In this document: in pieces, positions 40,005 to 47,831 of the stretch
Position numbering within the stretch: the stretch's first letter is position 1
Layout of the letters: each line of letters opens with the position of its first letter
Assembly: GCF_022524485.1 (NCBI RefSeq)
Contig: NZ_JAKXMK010000019.1
Coordinates: forward strand, 62,001-126,000
Direction of reading: 5' to 3'
Length of the DNA stretch: 64,000 nt
DNA from: Pseudonocardia alaniniphila
Lineage (GTDB): Bacteria; Actinomycetota; Actinomycetes; Mycobacteriales; Pseudonocardiaceae
Made by a program: the position numbers and the translations under genes
Notes under the pieces: model-generated
Seen by the model: the letters and a program-made list of their open reading frames with translations, nothing else
What the model was told of the DNA's origin: nothing
The model's database searches: none

Positions 40005-40690
40005 AGCCCACGCCCCGTGGTGGGCAGGTCCAGCCCCTGCAGGAACGGGTTGGAGGCCCGCTCCCGCCCGACGGTGGTGGTGGGCCCGTGCCCGGGCAGC
40101 ACGACCGCGGAGTCGTCGCGGGTGAGGAGCTTGTCGTGCAGGCTCGCCATCATCTGCGCGTGGTCCCCTCCGGGGAGATCGGTGCGGCCGATCGAGCCCG
40201 CGAACAGCGTGTCGCCGGCAAGGATCACCTCGATCCCCTCCTCTGTGGGCGTGGTGAAGACGACGGAGCCGCGGGTGTGGCCCGGTGTGTGGTCGACGCG
40301 CAGCGTGAGCCCGGCGATGTCGAGGGCACTGCCGTCGGAGAGCTCGCGGACCTCGCGGGGTTCGCGCAGCTCCATCCGGCCGCCGAAGAACGCCGCCGCC
40401 TCCGCCGAGATGCCCTTCATCGGGTCGGCGAGCATCTCCCGGTCCTCCGGGTGGATCCAGGCCGGGATGTCATGGCCGTCGCACACGGGCGCAACGCTGT
40501 ACGTGTGGTCGAAGTGGCCATGGGTCAGCAGCACCGCCACCGGCGTGAGGCGGTGCTCGGCGAGCAGCTCCTCCAGTGGCTCGACGGCGTCCTGGCCGGG
40601 ATCGACCACCACGCACGCCTCGCCGGCAGCCGCTGCCACGACATAGCAGTTGGTCTGGAACGAACCGGCGGGAAATCCTGCGACGAGCAC
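40001..40690 (-). CDS. Metallo-beta-lactamase-fold hydrolase (glyoxalase II-like)
   Basis: A 229-residue zinc hydrolase. The metal motif is LLTHGHFDHTYSVAPV (about residues 54-69), with VDHTPGHTRGSVVF (about 131-144), ILAGDTLFAGSIGRTDLPGG (150-169) and LPGHGPTTTVGRERASNPFL near the C-terminus. Homologues downstream of hisS in actinobacteria are called glyoxalase II-like; the thioester substrate is likely mycothiol- or bacillithiol-type rather than glutathione, but this is inference. It overlaps hisS by 4 bp and is divergent from the cyclophilin gene over a 150-bp gap. Confidence 0.92.
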   Translation of the reverse strand: MLVAGFPAGSFQTNCYVVAAAAGEACVVVDPGQDAVEPLEELLAEHRLTPVAVLLTHGHFDHTYSVAPVCDGHDIPAWIHPEDREMLADPMKGISAEAAAFFGGRMELREPREVRELSDGSALDIAGLTLRVDHTPGHTRGSVVFTTPTEEGIEVILAGDTLFAGSIGRTDLPGGDHAQMMASLHDKLLTRDDSAVVLPGHGPTTTVGRERASNPFLQGLDLPTTGRGL

Positions 40691-40840
40691 CCCACCAGAC
40701 TAGGACCTGCCCTCCACCGCAGGTCGCGCGGTTTACCCCGCACGGAGCCGCACTCCCCATACGCGCTGGTGACCACTCCGAAACCTCACAGGAACAGTCG
40801 TTATCCTGCGGCCCGGGTAACGAGGGCGAGGGAGTACCGA

Positions 40841-41671
40841 GTGGCGACGAACCAGATGCGGCGCGATGCGGCCAAGCGGAAGCTGGCGAACCAGCAGCAG
40901 CGACGGGCCGCGCGGGCCAAACGTCGCCAGCGGATCGCCATCATCACATCGGTCGCCGTCGTCGTGGTGGTCGTCGTGGGTGTGGTGCTGCTCTCCACCG
41001 TGGGCCGCGATTCCGCGCCGTCCCCGGCCGCCGCCCCTCCGGGTCCGACACCGGCTCCCGCCACACCCGCCGCACTGGGCCACTGCGCGTTCACGCCCAC
41101 GCCGCAGGATCCGGCCGCGAAGCCCGTCCCCGTCCCGACCCTGACGGAGGCGAGCACCAACGGCACCGTGCCGGCCACGATCCAGACCGACAAGGGCGCG
41201 ATCCCGCTGACGCTGGACCGCGCCACCGGTCCGTGCGCCGTGGAGAACTTCATGAGCCTCGCGAAGGCGGGCTTCTACAACAACACCCCGTGCCACCGGC
41301 TCACCACCACCGAGGGCCTGAAGGTGCTGCAGTGCGGTGACCCCACCGGCACCGGCTCGGGCGGGCCCGGTTACACGATCAACGACGAGCCGCCCACCGG
41401 GCTGGCCCCGGCTGCCAACGGCTCCGTGGTCTACCCGCGGGGCACCGTGGCGATGGCGAAGACCTCCGCTCCCAACTCCGGGGGCAGCCAGTTCTTCCTC
41501 GTCTACGCCGACTCCACCCTCCCGCCCGACTACACCGTCTTCGGCACGATCGGCGCCCCTGGCCTCGCCACTCTGGACAACGTCGCCAAGGCAGGGTCGG
41601 ACAACTCGAACGGCACCGGTGACGGCAAGCCCGTCACTCCCGTCCAGATCCAGACCGTCACCGTCGGCTGA
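40841..41671 (+). CDS. Membrane-anchored peptidylprolyl isomerase (cyclophilin)
   Basis: A 276-residue cyclophilin. The GTG at 40841, after GGGAG, gives a basic N-terminus (residues 1-33), then one membrane helix (IAIITSVAVVVVVVVGVVLLST), a Pro/Ala linker, and the isomerase domain: IQTDKGAIPLTLDRATGPCAVENFMSLAKAGFYNNTPCHRLTT (about 107-150), GGPGYTINDEPP, RGTVAMAKTSAPNSGGSQFFLVYADS (about 205-230). The helix suggests that the catalytic domain is outside the membrane. In M. tuberculosis the same slot holds ppiB (Rv2582). The carboxylesterase gene follows 8 bp later. Confidence 0.92.
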   Translation: MATNQMRRDAAKRKLANQQQRRAARAKRRQRIAIITSVAVVVVVVVGVVLLSTVGRDSAPSPAAAPPGPTPAPATPAALGHCAFTPTPQDPAAKPVPVPTLTEASTNGTVPATIQTDKGAIPLTLDRATGPCAVENFMSLAKAGFYNNTPCHRLTTTEGLKVLQCGDPTGTGSGGPGYTINDEPPTGLAPAANGSVVYPRGTVAMAKTSAPNSGGSQFFLVYADSTLPPDYTVFGTIGAPGLATLDNVAKAGSDNSNGTGDGKPVTPVQIQTVTVG

Positions 41672-41679
41672 GCCGGCGG

Positions 41680-43320
41680 GTGTTCGGAGGGGGCCGCGTA
41701 GCGGTCGTCGTGCTGGCCGCGGCGGCCGTGCTGACCGGTTGTTCCGCGGCCCCTGAACCCTCGGCTGCCCCGCTCGGCGACCAGGTCAGGATCGAGCAGG
41801 GCGAGCTCCTCGGCACCACCGACGGCGACGTGCTGCGCTACCAGGGCATCCCTTACGCGGAGCCACCCGTCGGGGAGCTGCGCTGGGAACCCCCGCAGCC
41901 GCCGCCGTCCTGGACCGGCACGCGGAACGCCACCAGCCCGGGCAGCCGGTGCGCCCAGCTCACCGCGGCCCCGGCCACACCCCTCGCCGCCCCGCTCGCC
42001 GCAGCCGGCAGCACGAGCGAGGACTGCCTCACGCTCGACGTCACGGTCCCGGCCGGCACCACGCCGAGATCGCAGCTGCCGGTGCTCGTCTGGATCCACG
42101 GCGGCGGCTTCAACGCCGGTGCCGGCTCCGACGTCGACCCGCGGCGCCTCGTCAGAGCCGGGCCGCTGGTGGTCGTCACGGTCAACTACCGGCTGGGCAT
42201 CTTCGGCTTCTTCGGCCTGCCCGGACTGAGCGGCTCCGGAACGTTCGGGATCCTCGACCAGCAGGCGGCCCTGCATTGGGTGCGACGCAACATCGCCGCC
42301 TTCGGCGGCAACCCCGGTTCGGTCACGCTGGCCGGAGAGTCGGCGGGTGCCGACAGTGTCTGCGCGCAGCTCGCGTCGCCCGGTGCGGTGGGGCTGTTCC
42401 ACCGCGTGATCCTGCAGAGCGGCGGCTGCAGCACCGCGAACATCGTCGACGTCATCCGGCCCGGCAGCGGGCCCGGTGGCGACACCTGGAAGCCGCTTCC
42501 CCTGGTGGAGGCGGCCGGGGAGGCCGTCGCGAGCCAGTTCGGATGCCCCGACCGCGGCCGGACCCCTGCCCCGACCGTCGCCTGCCTGCGTGCCGTGTCC
42601 ACCGACCGGCTCGTGGCGGGGGCAGGCGTGTACTGGAGCCCTGCGACGGGCACCCCGGCGCTGCCGCGCCGCCCGTCGGACATCGTGGTGGACCGCGACC
42701 TGCGTGCCGTACCGGTGCTCGCCGGGATCACTCGCGACGAGGGCACCCTCTTCAGCGCCGTGTTCTTCGACCAGGCTGGCGCCCCGCTCACCGCAGCCGG
42801 CTTCCGCACCCTGCTCACTGCGGCGGCCGGAACGCGCGCCCAGGCCGCGATGCTCACCTACCCGCTCACCGGCCGGTCACCGGGCCGGGTCTGGTCGGAC
42901 GTCATCACCGACCGCGGCTATGCGTGCACCATGCTCGCCACCCAGCGCATTCTCGGGCCCCGGGCACCGCTCTACGCCTACGAGTTCGCCGACCCCACGG
43001 CGCCCTCCCCGTTCGTGACGCTGCCGCCCCACCTCGCTACCGGCGTCACCCACGGGGCCGAGATGCCCTACCTGTTCGACCTCGTGCCCACTCAGCCCGC
43101 GCTCACCCCCGAACAGCAGGCGCTGGCCAAGGAGATGGTGGCCGCGTGGGCGCGGTTCGCCGCAACCGGCAACCCCAACGGCGGGGGCGGCCCGGTCTGG
43201 CCCCGATGGGCGGGCGCGGGTTCGGTCCTGACGATCACCGGCGCCGGGCACGGCACCGAAGTGCGCCCGGCCGCCGAGTTCGCTGCCGCGCACAACTGCG
43301 GCCTCTGGGACCTGAGCTGA
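41680..43320 (+). CDS. Type B carboxylesterase, predicted lipoprotein
   Basis: An alpha/beta hydrolase of the cholinesterase/carboxylesterase group, 546 residues. The N-terminus RVAVVVLAAAAVLTGCSAAPEPS carries a lipobox LTGC, so it is probably anchored to the outer face of the cytoplasmic membrane. Catalytic features are the oxyanion-hole HGGGFNAG (about residues 145-152), the nucleophilic serine in LAGESAGADSVCAQLASPGA (about 228-247), the acid in ITRDEGTLFSAV and the histidine in VTHGAEMPYLFDL. The GTG at 41680 lacks a clear ribosome site. It probably forms an operon with the cyclophilin. Confidence 0.9.
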   Translation: MFGGGRVAVVVLAAAAVLTGCSAAPEPSAAPLGDQVRIEQGELLGTTDGDVLRYQGIPYAEPPVGELRWEPPQPPPSWTGTRNATSPGSRCAQLTAAPATPLAAPLAAAGSTSEDCLTLDVTVPAGTTPRSQLPVLVWIHGGGFNAGAGSDVDPRRLVRAGPLVVVTVNYRLGIFGFFGLPGLSGSGTFGILDQQAALHWVRRNIAAFGGNPGSVTLAGESAGADSVCAQLASPGAVGLFHRVILQSGGCSTANIVDVIRPGSGPGGDTWKPLPLVEAAGEAVASQFGCPDRGRTPAPTVACLRAVSTDRLVAGAGVYWSPATGTPALPRRPSDIVVDRDLRAVPVLAGITRDEGTLFSAVFFDQAGAPLTAAGFRTLLTAAAGTRAQAAMLTYPLTGRSPGRVWSDVITDRGYACTMLATQRILGPRAPLYAYEFADPTAPSPFVTLPPHLATGVTHGAEMPYLFDLVPTQPALTPEQQALAKEMVAAWARFAATGNPNGGGGPVWPRWAGAGSVLTITGAGHGTEVRPAAEFAAAHNCGLWDLS

Positions 43321-43322
43321 TC

Positions 43323-43343
43323 CCCGGCGTCCGCTTCGCCGGG
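43323..43343. terminator. Stem-loop between carboxylesterase and relA
   Basis: CCCGGCG (43323-43329) and CGCCGGG (43337-43343) pair around a 7-nt loop, just past the carboxylesterase stop and before the relA stop on the other strand, consistent with a bidirectional terminator for the convergent genes. Confidence 0.5.
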
Positions 43344-43363
43344 CAACGCGGCATGCGAGCCGG

Positions 43364-45718
43364 CTAGCTCGCGCTCGTGACCCGGTACACGTCGTAGACG
43401 CCCTCGACGTTGCGCACAGCGCGCAGCACGTGGCCGAGATGCTTCGGGTCGCCCATCTCGAAGCTGAAGCGCGACACCGCCACGCGGTCGCGCGACGTCG
43501 TGACCGAGGCCGACAGGATGTTGACCTTCTCGTCGGCCAGCACCTTCGTGATGTCGGAGAGCAGGCGGTGGCGGTCCAGCGCCTCCACCTGGATCGCCAC
43601 GAGGAACACCGAGCCCGGCGAGACCGCCCACGTGACCTCGACCAGCCGTTCCGAGCGGTTCTGCAGGTCGGAGGCGTTGGTGCAGTCGGTGCGGTGCACG
43701 GAGATGCCGCCGCCCCGCGTGACGAACCCGAGGATGTCGTCGCCGGGCACGGGGGTGCAGCAGCGCGCGAGCTTGGTGTACAGGTCGGAGAGGTCCCCAC
43801 CGGTGATACTGCCGTCGCCGCGCACCACCACGCCGGCGTCACCACCGGTGCGCCGCTGCCGCACGGTGGACGGCGTGGCGCGCTCGGCGAGATCCTCTTC
43901 TGCCTGCTCCACACCGCCGAGCAGCGCGACGAGACGCTGGACGACGTGACGTGCGCTCGCGTGGCCCTCACCGACCGCGGCGTAGAGCCCGGACAGGTCG
44001 GGGAAGTGCAGCTCGCGCGACAACGCCGCCATCGCGTCGGCGGAGACGAGCCGCTGCAGCGGCATCGAGGTGCGCCGTGCCTCCCGGGCGATCGCCTCCT
44101 TGCCCGCCTCGATCGCCTCCTCGCGGCGCTCCTTGGCGAACCACTGCTTGATCTTGGTCTTGGCACGCGGTGACGCGACGAACGCGAGCCAGTCGCGGCT
44201 CGGACCCGCGCCCTCGGCCTTGGACGTGAAGATCTCGACGACGTCGCCCGACTCGAGCTTGCGTTCCAGCGCGACCAGCCGGCCGTTGACGCGCGACCCG
44301 ATACACCGGTTGCCGACCTCGGTGTGCACCGCGTACGCCAGGTCGACGGGGGTGGACCCGGTGGGCAGCGTGATGACGTCGCCCTTGGGGGTGAAGACGA
44401 AGATCTCCTGCGAGGCGAGGTCGAAGCGCAGCGACTCCAGGAAGTCGCCGGGGTCCGCCGCCTCTCGTTGCCAGTCGAGCAGCTGGCGCATCCAGGACAT
44501 CTCGTCGACCTCGACGGCCGACGTGGACCAGTTCGCGCCGTTCTGGCTGCGGGGGCTCTCCTTGTAGCGCCAGTGCGCCGCGATGCCGTACTCCGCGGTG
44601 CGGTGCATGTCGTGAGTGCGGATCTGCACCTCGAGGGGCTTGCCGTCCGGCCCGATCACCGTGGTGTGCAGCGACTGGTACACCCCGAACCGGGGCTGGG
44701 CGACGTAGTCCTTGAACCGCCCCGGCATCGGCTGCCACAGCGCGTGCACCATTCCCATCGCGGCATAGCAGTCGCGCACCTCGTCGACCAGGACACGCAC
44801 GCCCACCAGGTCGTGGATGTCGTCGAAGTCCCGGCCCTTGACGATCATCTTCCGGTAGATCGAGTAGTAGTGCTTCGGCCTGCCCTCGACGGTGGCGGCG
44901 ATGCGGGCGGCGTCGAGCTGCTGCATCACCTCGTCGATGACCTGCTTGAGATAGGTGTCGCGGGACGGCGCCCGGGTGGCGACCAGCCGGACGATCTCCG
45001 AGTACTTCTTCGGGTGCAGGATCGCGAAGGACAGGTCCTCGAGCTCCCACTTGACCGTGGCCATCCCGAGCCGGTGGGCCAGCGGCGCGAGCACCTCGAG
45101 CGTCTCGCGGGCCTTCTTGGCCTGCTTCTCCGGCGGCAGGAAGCGCATCGTGCGCATGTTGTGCAACCGGTCGGACAGCTTGATCACGAGCACCCGCGGG
45201 TCACGGGCCATCGCGACGACCATCTTGCGGATCGTCTCCGCCTCGGCGGCGGTGCCCAGCTCGACCCGGTCGAGCTTCGTCACCCCGTCGACGAGATGCG
45301 CCACCTCTTCGCCGAAGTCGGCACGCAACCGGTCGAGCGGGTAGTCGGTGTCCTCCACCGTGTCGTGCAACAGCGCCGCCACGAGAGTGGTGGTGTCCAT
45401 GCCCAGCTCGGCCAGGATGGTGGCAACGGCCAGCGGGTGGGTGATGTACGGGTCGCCGGACTTGCGCTTCTGGCCGTCGTGCTTCGACTCGGCCACGTCG
45501 TAGGCGCGCTGCAGCAGGGCGAGGTCCGCCTTGGGGTGCAGCGCGCGGTGCACGCTGGCGAGCGGCTCGAGAACGGGGGCGACGACGGCAACGCGCTGCG
45601 GCGTCATCCGGCGGGCGATCCGGGCGCGCACCCTACGCGTGGCCGACGGCCTCGACGTGGTCGCCACCGGGCTCTCCGGACCAGGGAGCGGCGGCGCGAC
45701 CGGCTGTAGGTCCGTCAT
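43364..45718 (-). CDS. relA: Bifunctional (p)ppGpp synthetase/hydrolase RelA/SpoT
   Basis: Stringent-response enzyme, 784 residues. The hydrolase HD domain is intact with H80, the ALLHDTVEDT motif (HD at about 118-119) and LSDRLHNMRTM. The synthetase domain contains GRPKHYYSIYRKM (about 290), FDDIHDLVGVRVLV and RFGVYQSLHTTVIGPDGKPLEVQIRTHDMHRTAEYGIAAHW. Then follow the TGS domain (IFVFTPKGDVITLPTGSTPVDLAYAVHTE) and a C-terminal ACT domain (VFLVAIQVEALDRHRLLSDITKVLADEKVNILSASV). The ATG at 45718 (MTDLQPV) is chosen. It lies 97 bp after apt, as in M. tuberculosis. Confidence 0.98.
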   Translation of the reverse strand: MTDLQPVAPPLPGPESPVATTSRPSATRRVRARIARRMTPQRVAVVAPVLEPLASVHRALHPKADLALLQRAYDVAESKHDGQKRKSGDPYITHPLAVATILAELGMDTTTLVAALLHDTVEDTDYPLDRLRADFGEEVAHLVDGVTKLDRVELGTAAEAETIRKMVVAMARDPRVLVIKLSDRLHNMRTMRFLPPEKQAKKARETLEVLAPLAHRLGMATVKWELEDLSFAILHPKKYSEIVRLVATRAPSRDTYLKQVIDEVMQQLDAARIAATVEGRPKHYYSIYRKMIVKGRDFDDIHDLVGVRVLVDEVRDCYAAMGMVHALWQPMPGRFKDYVAQPRFGVYQSLHTTVIGPDGKPLEVQIRTHDMHRTAEYGIAAHWRYKESPRSQNGANWSTSAVEVDEMSWMRQLLDWQREAADPGDFLESLRFDLASQEIFVFTPKGDVITLPTGSTPVDLAYAVHTEVGNRCIGSRVNGRLVALERKLESGDVVEIFTSKAEGAGPSRDWLAFVASPRAKTKIKQWFAKERREEAIEAGKEAIAREARRTSMPLQRLVSADAMAALSRELHFPDLSGLYAAVGEGHASARHVVQRLVALLGGVEQAEEDLAERATPSTVRQRRTGGDAGVVVRGDGSITGGDLSDLYTKLARCCTPVPGDDILGFVTRGGGISVHRTDCTNASDLQNRSERLVEVTWAVSPGSVFLVAIQVEALDRHRLLSDITKVLADEKVNILSASVTTSRDRVAVSRFSFEMGDPKHLGHVLRAVRNVEGVYDVYRVTSAS

Positions 45719-45815
45719 GCGATATCGCGCTCCACCCGATGGAGGATAGTCCCGTGCCGGCGGAGTGGCTGGGCTGATCCCCCTGCTGGCGGTAGCGCTC
45801 GAACCAGGTGCCCGC

Positions 45816-46373
45816 TCAGAGGCTGAGCAAAGCGTGCACCGGGATCGGGGCGAGCTGCTCGCGACCCCCGAGCGCCCCCAGCTCCAGCAGGACCGCGAAG
45901 CCGATGACGTCGGCGCCCACATCGGCCAGCAGCTTGTACGCCGCAACCCCCGTGCCCCCGGTGGCCAGCACGTCGTCGACGATGAACACCTTCGCCCCCG
46001 GCGCCACCGTGTCGGCCGACAGCTCGAGAGTGGCGCTGCCGTACTCGAGGTCGTAGGTGCGAGAGGCCGCCACCCGCGGCAGCTTCCCGGCCTTGCGGAC
46101 GGGCACCACGCCGGTGCCGGCGACGACGGCCACCGCCGCACCGATCAGGAAACCACGAGCTTCCACCCCGACCACGACATCGGCATCACCGACCAGCGAC
46201 GCCAGCTCGGTGGTGACCGTCGCGAACGCCTCCGGGTCGGCCAGCACCGGCGTGATGTCCCGGAAGAGGACGCCGGGTGCCGGGTAATCAGGAACGTCAC
46301 GGATGAGCGCCGCCACGCGTTCGAGCGCGGCCTCCGTCTCGGCGTCGGACACGTCCAGCTCGCTCATCGTCAT
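45816..46373 (-). CDS. apt: Adenine phosphoribosyltransferase
   Basis: Salvages adenine to AMP with PRPP. The 185-residue protein has the N-terminal VPDYPAPGVLFRDITPVLADPEAF, GVEARGFLIGAAVA, and the PRPP-binding loop KVFIVDDVLATGGTGVAAYKLL (about residues 128-149). Two ATGs, at 46373 and 46367, are possible. It is the usual neighbour of relA and the secDF genes; the lipoprotein gene that sits between apt and secF in M. tuberculosis is absent and replaced by a short-repeat region. Confidence 0.96.
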   Translation of the reverse strand: MTMSELDVSDAETEAALERVAALIRDVPDYPAPGVLFRDITPVLADPEAFATVTTELASLVGDADVVVGVEARGFLIGAAVAVVAGTGVVPVRKAGKLPRVAASRTYDLEYGSATLELSADTVAPGAKVFIVDDVLATGGTGVAAYKLLADVGADVIGFAVLLELGALGGREQLAPIPVHALLSL

Positions 46374-46420
46374 TCCTCGCTACGCTCGGTCAGCGCTGCG
46401 CGAAGGCGCTGTACCGCCGA

Positions 46421-46595
46421 TTCGCTCGCACGCTCGCGCTGTCTCAATGATCCGCCGGCGGGCTCGCGCACTATCAATGATTCCGCTCGCGAGCTCGCTC
46501 ACTGTCGATGGTGCACACGCGAGCTCGCGCGTGATCGATGGGTTCGCTCGCAAGCTCACTCACTGTCGATGGTTCGCTCGCGAGCTCGCTCATCC
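46421..46595. repeat. Degenerate ~30-bp tandem repeat, about six copies
   Basis: Copies run at 46421-46450, 46451-46480, 46481-46511, 46512-46541, 46542-46572 and a partial from 46573. Each has a TTCGCTCG-like start, a GAGCTCGC core and an end such as CTGTCGATGG or CTATCAATGA; copy 5 has CAAGCTCACTC in the core. Lengths are 30 or 31 bp. The last copy enters the secF 3' end. No gene is seen in the 216 bp between apt and secF. Confidence 0.75.
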
Positions 46596-47828
46596 CCGCC
46601 GCTTGCCGGCGGGCCGCGACGCCTTGCCCGTGGGCCGGGCCGTGCGGCCGCCGCGCTGCTCCACCGACTTGCCGGGCCGGGCCGGGCGGCTCGCCGCCGC
46701 GGCCATCGCCCGCTCCCGGCGTAGCTCGGTGGCGAGCACCCCGTCGTCGGACAGGTCCGGGTCGCCGTCGGGCTGCCCGTCCGGCTCACCGGCGAGTGCG
46801 GACGCGGCCCGCTGGCGACGGGCCACCACCCGCGCCGCCTGCTGCTGGTACCTGCGGTCGCGCATCTTGATGTCGACCAGCAGCGGGGTGGCGAGAAGCA
46901 GCGACGACAGCGCGCCCGCGATGATGCCGACCATCTGCACCAGCGCGAGGTCGGCCAGCGTGCCGACACCGAGCAGGCCAACACCGACCACCATCAGCCC
47001 GACCACCGGCAGCACCGCGATCAGCGACGTGTTGATCGAACGCATCAGCGTCTGGTTGAGCGCGAGGTTCGCCGCCTCGCCGTACGTGCGCCGCGTCAGC
47101 CCGAGCAGGCCGCGGGTGTTCTCCTTGACCTTGTCGAACACGACCACCGTGTCGTAGAGCGAGAAGCCCAGGATGGTCAGCAGGCCGATCACCGTGGCCG
47201 GGCTGACCTCGAACCCGATGATCGAGTAGACGCCCGCCGTGACGATCACGTCGTGGGCGAGGGCGATCAGCGCTGCGATCGCCATCGCGCGTTCGAAGTA
47301 GAACGCCAGGAAGACCGTCACCAGCACGAGGAACACCGCCAGCGCGATGATCGCCTGCCGGGTGATCTGCCCGCCCCAGCTTCCGCTCACGTCGCTGTCA
47401 CTGATCGCCTGCAGCGAGGGCGCCCCGGTGGGCCCGATCGGTTTGAACGTGTCGAACAGCGCCTGCTTGAGCTGCACGAGCTGAGTGGGGTTCAGCGACT
47501 CGGAGCGGATGAGCACCGAGGCCGAGTTGCCGGTGCCGACCGTCTGCACGGCGGCGGCCTCGTGCCCGGTGACGTGCTCGTAGACGCTGCCGACCGCTTG
47601 CACGTCGGCAGACACGGCCGTGCCGGCCGACGAGAACTGGATCTGCGTGCCACCGGTGAAGTCGATGCCGAGGTTGAAGCCACGGAAGATGATCGACCCG
47701 ATGCAGATGAGCATGAACAGCCCGAACACGACGTACCAGACGCGCCTGCGCCCGACGATGTCGAACGAGCCGGTGCCGGTGTAGAGGCCGGAGAGGCGGC
47801 CCGTCTTCCGGGAAGGGGTGGTGGCCAT
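46590..47828 (-). CDS. secF: Protein translocase subunit SecF
   Basis: Part of the SecDF-YajC complex that uses the proton gradient to help Sec export. The 412-residue protein has TM1 (VWYVVFGLFMLICIGSIIF), the periplasmic GFNLGIDFTGGTQIQF, and the six-TM signature with TVFLAFYFERAMAIAALIALAHDVIVTAGVYSIIGFEVSPATVIGLLTILGFSLYDTVVVFDKVKEN (about residues 170-240) and the RSINTSL motif. A 75-residue hydrophilic Arg/Pro-rich tail extends past the last helix. Start at 47828; the gene is 3 bp downstream of secD, so they are co-transcribed. Confidence 0.97.
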   Translation of the reverse strand: MATTPSRKTGRLSGLYTGTGSFDIVGRRRVWYVVFGLFMLICIGSIIFRGFNLGIDFTGGTQIQFSSAGTAVSADVQAVGSVYEHVTGHEAAAVQTVGTGNSASVLIRSESLNPTQLVQLKQALFDTFKPIGPTGAPSLQAISDSDVSGSWGGQITRQAIIALAVFLVLVTVFLAFYFERAMAIAALIALAHDVIVTAGVYSIIGFEVSPATVIGLLTILGFSLYDTVVVFDKVKENTRGLLGLTRRTYGEAANLALNQTLMRSINTSLIAVLPVVGLMVVGVGLLGVGTLADLALVQMVGIIAGALSSLLLATPLLVDIKMRDRRYQQQAARVVARRQRAASALAGEPDGQPDGDPDLSDDGVLATELRRERAMAAAASRPARPGKSVEQRGGRTARPTGKASRPAGKRRG

Positions 47829-47831
47829 CCC

